Shown piece by piece: positions 1-5,787 of a stretch of 6,245 bases of DNA (its first letter is position 1; each line of letters opens with the position of its first letter). The DNA is from Alphaproteobacteria bacterium UBA6189 (GTDB lineage: Bacteria; Pseudomonadota; Alphaproteobacteria; Rickettsiales; UBA3002). Location of the stretch: positions 1 to 6,245 of the forward strand of contig DITH01000179.1 in assembly GCA_002422745.1 (NCBI GenBank), in the 5' to 3' direction. Below the pieces are notes generated by a model. That model was not told the origin of the DNA and searched no databases. It worked only from the letters and a program-made list of their open reading frames with translations. The position numbers were made by a program, and so were the translations under genes.

Positions 1-536
1 TTCCCATGGCGGCACTGGTGGCGGTCATGATTATGGTCTCGATCAGCACATTCAATTGGGCGTCGATCCGCAATCTGAAATCGCATCCGCCTACCTCCAG
101 CCTGGTGATGCTGACCACTGTGGCGATTGTGGTGTTCAGCCATAACCTGGCGCTTGGCGTATTCGTTGGCGTACTGATGAGCGCCCTGTTTTTCGCCCGT
201 AAAGTGGCGCGGTTTTTCGATGTCGAGAACAGCCTTTCCGCCGATGGCACGCACCGCACTTACATTGTTTACGGTCAGGTGTTCTTTGCGTCAGCGGCGA
301 ATTTCTCCGCCCGTTTTAACTTCCGTGAGCCACTGGAGAAGGTCACCATCGATCTCACCCATGCCCATTTCTGGGATCTCACCGGGGTTAGCGCGCTCGA
401 CAAAACGGTGATCAAATTCCGTCGCGAGGGTACCGAAGTCGAACTGCTGGGCATGAACGAAGCCAGCGCCACGATTGTCGATACGCTGGGTATTCACCAC
501 AAACCCAATGCGATCGACCTGCTTTTCAAGCACTAG
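1..536 (+). CDS. SulP-family anion transporter, C-terminal part with STAS domain (5' truncated by window edge)
   Basis: The frame is open from the window edge and ends at TAG 534-536, so only the C-terminal ~177 residues are seen; the ATG at 6 is internal. Counting that Met as residue 1, the first ~15 residues and about 31-64 are hydrophobic and fit the last membrane segments of SulP permeases. The stretch before residue 20 (MIMVSISTFNW) is typical of the family. Residues ~84-174 form a cytoplasmic STAS domain: a strand IVYGQVFFASA, then the core DLTHAHFWDLTGVSALD. D124-L-T126-G127 lies where SpoIIAA-type STAS domains carry their regulatory Ser/Thr; here it is Thr. SulP proteins carry sulfate, bicarbonate or other anions across the inner membrane, and the STAS domain affects folding and regulation. 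The substrate cannot be read from this fragment. The antiporter gene follows 114 bp later on the same strand. Confidence 0.9.
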   Translation, partial: PMAALVAVMIMVSISTFNWASIRNLKSHPPTSSLVMLTTVAIVVFSHNLALGVFVGVLMSALFFARKVARFFDVENSLSADGTHRTYIVYGQVFFASAANFSARFNFREPLEKVTIDLTHAHFWDLTGVSALDKTVIKFRREGTEVELLGMNEASATIVDTLGIHHKPNAIDLLFKH

Positions 537-650
537 CGGCACAGCCTGCATAAAGACGGCATGATGAACGCACCTTTGCAGGCAAAGCGTGGTGGCGGAA
601 CATTCGAGTGGCCTGCTACCATTGCCGGATAACACCGGACAGTGGGTAGC
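537..650. other. Intergenic gap between SulP and antiporter genes, with an inverted repeat
   Basis: The gap contains a perfect 7-bp inverted repeat, GCCTGCA at 544-550 and TGCAGGC at 577-583, with a 26-nt loop. No T-run follows it, so it is a poor intrinsic terminator. Two CCGG boxes lie 6 nt apart at 627-640, close to the antiporter start. I see no convincing -35/-10 promoter pair. Confidence 0.25.
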
Positions 651-1874
651 ATGGACGAATATATCTTAAGCCTGGCATTGATGGGAGCAGTGGGATTGCT
701 CGTGGCATGGCTGCCGACCTTGCTAAAGCCTTACGGTGTTTCCTACGCCATTGTGTTTCTTGCACTCGGTTTTGTGCTCTACAGCCTGACCGATGCACTC
801 CCGGTGCCGAGTCCCTTGCGCGAAGGCACCATTGCCGTGCGTTTGTCGGAGCTAGTGGTGATCATCGCGCTGATGGGCACCGGGCTAAAAATCGATTCCG
901 CCTTCGGACTCCGCCGTTGGGCAGTGCCTGTGCGTCTTATTTTTATTACCATGATACTCAGCATCGCCAGTTTGGCGTTCCTCGGCCATTGGTGGGCAGG
1001 GCTGCCATGGGCAGGCGCAGTATTGCTTGCAGCGGCATTGGCTCCGACCGACCCCGTGTTGGCCGCCGACGTGCAGGTGGATGCCCCCAATAAAGGCCGG
1101 GAAGACCCAACCCGTTTCTCACTCACCGCCGAAGCCGGTCTGAACGATGGCATGGCCTTTCCGTTTGTCTGGATGGCGGTGGCCATTGCGCTCGCCAGCC
1201 AGAACGACACCAGCTGGCTGGGCGAATGGGCATGGTACGATTTGGCGTACCGCACGGCGGCGGGGCTTGGCATCGGCTATGTGCTTGGGCGCGCCATTGC
1301 CTACCTGTTTTTCTACCTGCCTGAACATAGCAAATGGCAGGATGTGCGCGAGGGGCTGGTCGCCATCGCCGCCACCTTGCTGGTCTACGGTGTCACCGAA
1401 CTGGCTCACGGGTACGGCTTTATCGCGGTGTTTGTCGCTGCCGTCACCATTCGCAATTACGAACTCACACATCGCTACCATACGACACTGCATTCCTTCA
1501 GCGATCAGGTGGAGCGGGTGTTACTCTCCATCGTGCTGGTGTTGTTCGGCGGGGCGTTGGCTACCGGTATTCTTGATGCGCTCACCATGGAGCTGGCGTT
1601 GATCGGTCTGGTGTTTCTCTTCGTGATTCGTCCGCTGGCGGGTATAGTCGGCCTTATCGGCACACGGCTGAACTGGCAGCACAAGCTCGCGATAAGCTTT
1701 TTTGGCATACGCGGCGTGGGATCGTTCTTTTACCTGTCGTTCGGGCTTAGTCAGGCGATGTTTTCGCAGGCCGACGATCTGTGGGCAGCGGTATCTTTCG
1801 TCGTGATGGTATCGGTGGTGTTGCATGGTCTCAGCGCCAGCCGTGTCATCCGCAAAGTACGCATGAAGAAGTAG
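651..1874 (+). CDS. CPA1/NhaP-type cation:proton antiporter
   Basis: A 407-residue polytopic inner-membrane protein, close to the usual membrane-core length of NhaP antiporters, with only a short basic C-terminal tail (RKVRMKK). It should exchange Na+, K+ or Li+ for H+ and help with pH and salt balance. Visible family marks: A131-P-T133-D134-P135 followed by VLAADVQVD; E161-A-G-L-N165-D166-G, carrying the CPA1 Asn-Asp ion-binding pair with a Glu five residues earlier; the conserved Arg in VIR327PL; and the late motif GIR354GVGSFFYLSFGL typical of NhaP proteins. There are about 12 hydrophobic segments. I chose ATG 651; an in-frame GTG at 642 would add three residues, and neither has a strong ribosome-binding site (a weak GTGGG lies before 651). 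Cation preference cannot be told from sequence alone. It may be transcribed with the SulP gene upstream, since no clear terminator separates them. Confidence 0.92.
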   Translation: MDEYILSLALMGAVGLLVAWLPTLLKPYGVSYAIVFLALGFVLYSLTDALPVPSPLREGTIAVRLSELVVIIALMGTGLKIDSAFGLRRWAVPVRLIFITMILSIASLAFLGHWWAGLPWAGAVLLAAALAPTDPVLAADVQVDAPNKGREDPTRFSLTAEAGLNDGMAFPFVWMAVAIALASQNDTSWLGEWAWYDLAYRTAAGLGIGYVLGRAIAYLFFYLPEHSKWQDVREGLVAIAATLLVYGVTELAHGYGFIAVFVAAVTIRNYELTHRYHTTLHSFSDQVERVLLSIVLVLFGGALATGILDALTMELALIGLVFLFVIRPLAGIVGLIGTRLNWQHKLAISFFGIRGVGSFFYLSFGLSQAMFSQADDLWAAVSFVVMVSVVLHGLSASRVIRKVRMKK

Positions 1875-1989
1875 CATGGGGATAAGGCTGGTGGGACGTA
1901 GGGCACGCAATTAGAACGTCTCATAAGTTGGTGGACTACCCGGTAAATAGCCTGAGATTTATAGTGCCCTGAAATTGCTCAAGGTATTT
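1875..1989. other. Intergenic boundary region between antiporter and MuF-toxin gene
   Basis: The stretch has no gene of its own. It holds a degenerate copy of the tRNA 3' end (1888-1901) and a 7-bp inverted repeat, AGGGCAC 1900-1906 with GTGCCCT 1964-1970, whose 57-nt interior can form two further short stems. The frame of the downstream toxin gene is open from just after TAG 1948-1950. An AAGG box at 1981-1984 is a plausible ribosome-binding site for an ATG at 1990. No convincing promoter or T-rich terminator is visible. Confidence 0.4.
1888..1901 (+). repeat. Possible vestigial attachment site: imperfect copy of the tRNA-Val 3' end
   Basis: The 14 bases match 2901-2914, the end of the tRNA-Val gene plus one flanking base, at 12 positions: CTGGTGGG, two mismatches, then GTAG. 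Both copies have the same orientation, so they form a direct repeat about 1.0 kb apart that encloses exactly the toxin/immunity pair. Elements that integrate at tRNA 3' ends leave this arrangement. The match is short and GC-rich and no integrase is visible, so chance remains possible. Confidence 0.25.
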
Positions 1990-2052
1990 ATGCATCCAAA
2001 CTTACAGACCTATCAAAAAGCATTTCAGCGTTATTTGCGTTCCGGCCTCTAA
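1990..2052 (+). other. Short in-frame upstream reading frame (20 codons) ending in TAA just before the toxin ORF
   Basis: ATG 1990 has an AAGG box (1981-1984) five bases upstream, a better translation start than ATG 2059 has. It opens 20 codons (including YQKAFQRYLRSG) in the same frame as the toxin gene, then stops at TAA 2050-2052, only two codons before ATG 2059. The amphipathic segment ending in RSGL looks like the lead-in that such minor head proteins carry before their HYIW motif; this is my impression, not an alignment. It is either the original start of the toxin gene, cut off by a nonsense mutation, or a leader peptide that couples translation to the toxin ORF by reinitiation. Confidence 0.5.
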
Positions 2053-2058
2053 ATCGAA

Positions 2059-2598
2059 ATGCAAATCAAAGCGGCGGAACATGAAACGACCCATTACATC
2101 TGGGTAACCATGGGCGATGACAAAGTTCGCCCCGAGCATGCCGCGAATGCAGGATTAATCTTCGCATGGGATGACCCGCCGCCAACAGGCAATCCGGGTG
2201 ATGATCAGGGCTGCCGTTGCATCGCTGTTCCTTACGAAAGTGAGCCTGAATATCCGGATGCGATTGAGCCATGGTACCCAGAACTCATCTTGCTTCCGAT
2301 TTTTCGTATTGGAAGAGGTGCGGTTGGGTTAGCCCGCAATGCACTCAAGCGCTCAACCAGTACGGGGTCGCCATCGGGCTTCACTGAACATGGCGCTGCC
2401 CGCGCTGCACAGCGAGGAATATCGGCGAAGGATGTTCAGTCCGCAATGCAGTCAGCTCGACAAACGGGAAATATTGCCACCAAATCTGGCAAATATGGAA
2501 ATCCCCAGATGCATTATAAAGGCTCAAATGGCGTCACGGTAGTTCAAGAAACTACTGGTAAAAATGCCGGCAAAGTTATTACAACATGGCGCAACTAA
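2059..2598 (+). CDS. MuF-type phage head-protein fragment fused to a putative BECR/DUF4258-like RNase toxin domain
   Basis: A 179-residue protein in two parts. Residues ~11-59 match the C-terminal half of the SPP1 gp7/phage Mu F head-morphogenesis domain: HYIW, then T-x-GDDKVRPEH, then FAWDDPPPTGNPGDD and the Cys pair C52-R-C54. Residues ~60-100 form a linker with a hydrophobic patch (LILLPIFRIG). Residues ~107-179 look like a small BECR-fold RNase or DUF4258-type domain: H111 and R115 in a helix, the RGIS turn at 119-122, then strands ending in GVTVVQE and KVITTW. This tail is basic (10 Lys/Arg, 3 Asp/Glu). The architecture matches the MuF polymorphic toxins of temperate phages, which are usually much longer. 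ATG 2059 lacks a clear ribosome-binding site; the likely original start is 1990, cut off by TAA 2050-2052. Part of the tail (about 2461-2580) is only ~40% GC. It could be a decayed remnant or a live toxin, and its RNA target is unknown. Confidence 0.7.
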   Translation: MQIKAAEHETTHYIWVTMGDDKVRPEHAANAGLIFAWDDPPPTGNPGDDQGCRCIAVPYESEPEYPDAIEPWYPELILLPIFRIGRGAVGLARNALKRSTSTGSPSGFTEHGAARAAQRGISAKDVQSAMQSARQTGNIATKSGKYGNPQMHYKGSNGVTVVQETTGKNAGKVITTWRN

Positions 2599-2603
2599 GG
2601 AAG
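2597..2603 (+). promoter_or_regulatory. Ribosome-binding site of the immunity gene, overlapping the toxin stop
   Basis: AAGGAAG starts within the toxin TAA (2596-2598) and sits at normal spacing before ATG 2610. This decides the start of the immunity gene and suggests that ribosomes finishing the toxin help start the immunity protein. Confidence 0.6.
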
Positions 2604-2609
2604 AATACG

Positions 2610-2885
2610 ATGATTACATCGCAAGCAATAAATGAGCTGTTACAGGCAGAAGACATCGAAGGTATGCTAGAGGCTGGCGCACCTGCTGATGAGTATGTTT
2701 CAGAAGCGAATAGGATTGCCGCTGCCGTAAATGCGCTAGCTTCCAGTCAAATAACTGAAGAGAATGTTCTGGCGATTGTCGCGTTAGCGTGGATGCAGGA
2801 TTTTGATTTAGACGAGAGCTCAATGCGTGATCGTTCGAGCGCGATCAGCCGTGTAGCTCAGCAAGTCTTTGCCTTAGCCAAGTAA
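2610..2885 (+). CDS. Small acidic protein, putative immunity protein for the MuF toxin (DUF1871-like)
   Basis: A 91-residue protein with no signal peptide or membrane segment, likely cytoplasmic and all-helical. It is strongly acidic (15 Asp/Glu against 5 Lys/Arg), which complements the basic toxin domain encoded just upstream. The early part, with INELLQAED and then GAPADEYVSEANRIAA, resembles DUF1871-type small proteins found as immunity partners; this is from memory and not aligned. ATG 2610 was chosen because AAGGAAG (2597-2603) lies at the right distance. An earlier in-frame ATG at 2586 falls inside the toxin gene and has no such site. The ribosome-binding site overlaps the toxin stop codon and the gap is 11 bp, so the two are almost certainly co-transcribed and translationally coupled. 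The order toxin then immunity is the norm for polymorphic toxins. Its role is inferred from position, size and charge. Confidence 0.65.
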   Translation: MITSQAINELLQAEDIEGMLEAGAPADEYVSEANRIAAAVNALASSQITEENVLAIVALAWMQDFDLDESSMRDRSSAISRVAQQVFALAK

Positions 2886-2901
2886 TTGAAATATATAAAT
2901 C

Positions 2902-2978
2902 TGGTGGGTGGTAGAAGACTCGAACTTCCGACCTCCACGATGTCAACGTGGCGCTCTAACCAACTGAGCTAACCACCC
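2902..2978 (-). tRNA. tRNA-Val (anticodon GAC)
   Basis: Read on the minus strand, the gene folds into a full cloverleaf. The acceptor GGGTGGT pairs with ACCACCC, the D-stem GCTC with GAGC, and the anticodon stem CCACG with CGTGG around the loop TTGACAT, which gives anticodon GAC for GUC valine codons. The T-stem GGAAG pairs with CTTCT (one G-T pair) around TTCGAGT. The body is 74 nt with discriminator A, and CCA is encoded directly after it (2904-2902). The 3' end faces the toxin/immunity pair, whose last stop is 16 bp away. tRNA 3' ends are common integration targets, which fits an accessory patch here. Confidence 0.97.
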
Positions 2979-2999
2979 ACCTGTCTAGCAGAGGGGCGC

Positions 3000-3027
3000 G
3001 TTATAGCACGGCATTCCGGGTGTGCAA
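3000..3027 (-). promoter_or_regulatory. Likely promoter of the tRNA-Val gene
   Basis: On the minus strand a TATAAC box (3005-3000, five of six matches to the -10 consensus) is preceded by TTGCAC (3027-3022) after a 16-bp spacer. A GC-rich stretch, GCGCCCC, follows the -10 box, as in stable-RNA promoters under growth-rate or stringent control. Transcription would begin near 2993, about 15 nt before the mature tRNA 5' end. The -35 box matches only its TTG part. Confidence 0.5.
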
Positions 3028-3082
3028 GCGTTTCGCTGTGTATGGCCTGCGCGGGGGGATTGCCATCCATGCGAATTCCGGC

Positions 3083-3087
3083 AAGGG
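3083..3087 (+). promoter_or_regulatory. Ribosome-binding site deciding the start of the GT-C gene
   Basis: AAGGG lies six bases before ATG 3094. It supports this start over the in-frame GTG at 3022, which lies inside the tRNA promoter and would add 24 residues rich in Cys and Arg that do not look like a membrane-protein N-terminus. Confidence 0.55.
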
Positions 3088-3093
3088 TGCTGT

Positions 3094-4779
3094 ATGACCG
3101 CGCTACGCACCCCGTTATTTCTGCTTCTTTACGCCTCTTTGGCAGCGCTTTATGTGCTTTGGCTACAGGCCGATACGATCGGCGGGCTGTTCGGCATTTT
3201 ATGGAGCGACGAGGGAGCCTATTTGCTGTCGGCCAAGCACGCCACCATCTTTGGCGTGGCCCATCCATTCGCGGGCGACCGCTATTTTCCGGAATATACC
3301 ACACCCCTGCTGCACCGACTCGGCCTGCTGGTGATGACGCCAGAAAATACCGTGTGGGGCGTGCGGCTGACGGTTGCCTGTGCGGTGCTGCTAGCTCAGC
3401 TTTTGCTGGCGCGGCTGGCCTATCGTTATTATGGCGATCGCGGTGAAGCGCGGTGGTGCCTGCTGGTGTTAATGCTTTGCCCGCTGCTGTATTTTTATGC
3501 CCGCATCGGCCTGTCGGAAGGCTTGCAGTGGTTGATGCTTGCCTTGGCGCTGTGGGGACTCTGGGGGTTGTTTCATGCCACGCGCCTGCCGGTGGCGCTG
3601 GGCTGTGCCGTGGCCGTGGCGGTACTGACGGCGCTGCTGTTTTTAAGCAAAATCACCAGTGCGGCCGCCTGCGTGGGGCTGGCGGTGGGTGTGCTGACCA
3701 TATGCTTTATTCGGCCACGCCGTGAGGGGCTGCGTATCGCCGCAGTGGCACTCATCAGCGGTGTGCTGGCGCTGGGCGCGATTGCCCTGTGGTTTGTCGG
3801 CGACGCATGGACGGTGTGGTGGCACAATAATATCGGCAACCATGTGTTCGACGAAAACGTACCGAAAACCGGGCGTTATCTGCTGCAGCGGTTGTTGCAT
3901 CATTATGTCGGGCTGCACCATTTCCTTACCCTCATGCCGGTATTCGCCATCGGTTTTTGGGGGTTGATCATGGCGGCAGATAAACGCCGTGGTTTTTTAT
4001 ACCTCCTGTGGGTGGTGACCATTAGCACCTTGCTGATCGAATCACTGTTTGGCGGGGAACTGCGCCGCAGCTTCTTCGGCCTCGGGTTGATGATGCTGCT
4101 GGGCGGCTTCACCCTGCGCGAGTGGTTGCAGCACGGGATAAACTGGCAGCGCCCGTGGCCGCGCGCCCGCTGGCTTTCACTGGCGCTGGTGGGGGCGTTC
4201 CTACTCGGCCTGTTGGGCTTCTCCTACGAAGCCATCATGGCCAGTGACCGTATTTATCGGCTACTCGGCCCGATCTTCCTGCTGGTCATTGTCGGTGGAG
4301 CGTGGCTGTCTGGGCAGGCCATGCGCCGCTGGCGATATGTGCTGGTCGGCCTTTTGTTGCTTACCGGGTTGCTGCCGATGATCTTCCAGGCGCTGATGGC
4401 GCCACGCACCACCCAGCAGGCCGTAGCGGCGCTGGAGGCCCGCGTGCCCGCTGAAAGCCGCATCAGTGGCAGTGTTGTGCCGTGGTATTTCGTGGGCCTG
4501 AAACGGGAATTGCTATTTTTGAACTGCATCCCCTCCGGCCTCGCCATTGCCAACGAGCCGCGCGACATGCCGTATCAGGATACCTATTTTTACCTGACAT
4601 TCCCCGAGTTGGCTGACGCACCGCCGATTTGCCTGCCGCCCGATTTTGCGCAGTACGCCCCGGTAATGGAATTTCAGATTTTCTTTCCGTTCAATAAAGG
4701 GCCAGGGTATGGCGGCAGCCGCAACTGGCTATGGTGGCGGCCCTTTGTGCTCTACAAGAAACAACTGGTACAGAATTAA
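3094..4779 (+). CDS. GT-C type (PMT/ArnT-like) membrane glycosyltransferase, specificity unknown
   Basis: A 561-residue inner-membrane protein with about 13 hydrophobic helices, roughly at 7-25, 88-108, 120-137, 141-161, 166-184, 190-206, 214-235, 276-293, 301-317, 325-341, 361-378, 388-406 and 415-433, and a C-terminal domain of ~125 residues that should be outside the membrane. The first outer loop carries W37-S-D39-E40-GAYLLSAKH. An acidic residue in this loop is the hallmark of GT-C enzymes, which move sugars from lipid-linked donors at the periplasmic face. R137-I-G-L-S-E142 at the fourth helix also fits the PMT_2/GT39-like fold. The acceptor could be lipid A, a surface glycan or protein; nothing nearby tells which, since no polysaccharide cluster is visible. 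It stands alone on its strand, diverging from the tRNA gene and converging with ispH. Its stop overlaps the ispH stop by 4 bp. Confidence 0.7.
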   Translation: MTALRTPLFLLLYASLAALYVLWLQADTIGGLFGILWSDEGAYLLSAKHATIFGVAHPFAGDRYFPEYTTPLLHRLGLLVMTPENTVWGVRLTVACAVLLAQLLLARLAYRYYGDRGEARWCLLVLMLCPLLYFYARIGLSEGLQWLMLALALWGLWGLFHATRLPVALGCAVAVAVLTALLFLSKITSAAACVGLAVGVLTICFIRPRREGLRIAAVALISGVLALGAIALWFVGDAWTVWWHNNIGNHVFDENVPKTGRYLLQRLLHHYVGLHHFLTLMPVFAIGFWGLIMAADKRRGFLYLLWVVTISTLLIESLFGGELRRSFFGLGLMMLLGGFTLREWLQHGINWQRPWPRARWLSLALVGAFLLGLLGFSYEAIMASDRIYRLLGPIFLLVIVGGAWLSGQAMRRWRYVLVGLLLLTGLLPMIFQALMAPRTTQQAVAALEARVPAESRISGSVVPWYFVGLKRELLFLNCIPSGLAIANEPRDMPYQDTYFYLTFPELADAPPICLPPDFAQYAPVMEFQIFFPFNKGPGYGGSRNWLWWRPFVLYKKQLVQN

Positions 4780-5750
4780 CCCGCCGCGCGGGTTTTCAGC
4801 CGATCGGTGAACGGTTGCGAGCGCACTTCCTTCGGCAGGTTAAAGGCAATCGTTTCCTCCACCACCATAAAGGGTTTCACCGCGACCGGGCGCAGGGTTT
4901 CGAGGTAGCGTATCACACGCTCCACCAGCAATTCCGGGGCCGATGCGCCAGCGGTTAAGCCAAGCTTCTGTACGCCGTCCAGCCATTCCGGGAGAATATC
5001 GGTCGCGTCGTCGATCAGGTAGGCGGCGATGCCCGATTCAGCACCGAGATCGCGCAGCCGGTTCGAGTTGGAGGAATTGCGCGAGCCAACCACCAACAGC
5101 AAATCCACCTGCTGGGCGAGCTCTTTCACCGCCTGCTGGCGGTTCTGCGTGGCGTAGCAGATATCCTTGATGTCCGGCCCGGATATCGCCGGGAATTTGG
5201 CCTTCAGTGCCGCGATGATCGCCCGCGTGTCGTCGACACTCAGCGTAGTCTGGGTCACATAGGCCAGCTTTTCAGGTTGGGTGACGGTGAGCCGTTCGAC
5301 ATCGCCCACATTCTCCACCAGATACACCTGCTTCACGCGCCCGCTGGTGCCTTCCACCTCGGGGTGACCGGCATGGCCGATCAGCACGATCTCGAAGCCT
5401 TCACGCTCGTAACGCCGTGCCTGGTTGTGCACTTTAGTCACGAGCGGGCAAGTGGCATCGATGGCGGGCAGGGCGCGTGTTTTGGCGTGAATCTCTACCC
5501 GTTCCGGTACGCCGTGGGCGGAAAATACCGTGATGCCGCCTTCAGGCACTTCGTCGACTTCCTTCACGAAGATGACGCCTTTGGCTTTTAAATCCTCGAC
5601 CACCCAACGGTTATGTACGATCTCGTTGCGCACATAAATCGGCGCGCCATACAGTTTCAGCGCTTGCTCGACAATGTCGATCGCGCGCTCGACCCCTGCG
5701 CAAAAACCGCGCGGCGCCGCCAGGTAAACAGTGAGGAGGGGGGCTTCCAT
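4776..5750 (-). CDS. ispH: 4-hydroxy-3-methylbut-2-enyl diphosphate reductase (IspH/LytB)
   Basis: A 324-residue cytoplasmic enzyme of usual family length. It reduces HMBPP to IPP and DMAPP in the last step of the MEP isoprenoid pathway, using a [4Fe-4S] cluster. All key residues are present: cluster cysteines C17 (PRGFCAGV), C101 (DATCPLV) and C198 (DICYATQ); substrate histidines H46 (EIVHN), H79 (FSAHGVP) and H129, with the proton-donor E131 (GHPEVEG); T169 (TQTT); the phosphate-binding SSNSNRL at 226-232; and S270 (TAGAS). ATG 5750 is the only sensible start and puts the first motif at the normal distance. It lies 37 bp downstream of the zapE-like gene on the same strand with no terminator between them, so both are likely one transcript. 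Its stop shares TTAA with the stop of the convergent GT-C gene. Confidence 0.98.
   Translation of the reverse strand: MEAPLLTVYLAAPRGFCAGVERAIDIVEQALKLYGAPIYVRNEIVHNRWVVEDLKAKGVIFVKEVDEVPEGGITVFSAHGVPERVEIHAKTRALPAIDATCPLVTKVHNQARRYEREGFEIVLIGHAGHPEVEGTSGRVKQVYLVENVGDVERLTVTQPEKLAYVTQTTLSVDDTRAIIAALKAKFPAISGPDIKDICYATQNRQQAVKELAQQVDLLLVVGSRNSSNSNRLRDLGAESGIAAYLIDDATDILPEWLDGVQKLGLTAGASAPELLVERVIRYLETLRPVAVKPFMVVEETIAFNLPKEVRSQPFTDRLKTRAAG
4778..4796 (+). terminator. Terminator-like hairpin at the GT-C/ispH junction
   Basis: AACCCGC (4778-4784), loop CGC, then GCGGGTT (4788-4794) make a perfect 7-bp stem, with a T-run at 4793-4796 on the plus strand. The hairpin overlaps the GT-C stop and lies in the last four sense codons of ispH. 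It reads best as an intrinsic terminator for the GT-C gene; for ispH the tract after the stem is only AATTC, so termination that way should be weaker. The T-run is short. Confidence 0.5.
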
Positions 5751-5787
5751 GCGCCCAGTGTAGCAGATTTTGGTAGCATGTCAGCCC

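Noticed and set aside
544..583. Inverted repeat after the SulP gene as an intrinsic terminator
   Set aside because: The loop is 26 nt and no T-run follows the stem.
642..650. GTG 642 as start of the antiporter
   Set aside because: It adds only three residues (Met-Gly-Ser) without a better ribosome-binding site; ATG 651 is simpler, though 642 cannot be excluded.
1119..1493. Minus-strand reading frame of 124 codons inside the antiporter gene
   Set aside because: It is antisense to conserved antiporter motifs and its product has no recognisable features; such frames are common in GC-rich genes.
2586..2609. ATG 2586 as start of the immunity gene
   Set aside because: It would overlap the end of the toxin gene and lacks a ribosome-binding site, while AAGGAAG is well placed for ATG 2610.
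3022..3093. GTG 3022 as start of the GT-C gene, adding 24 residues
   Set aside because: It lies in the tRNA promoter, has no ribosome-binding site, and the added residues are Cys/Arg-rich. ATG 3094 has AAGGG at good spacing and begins directly with a membrane helix.
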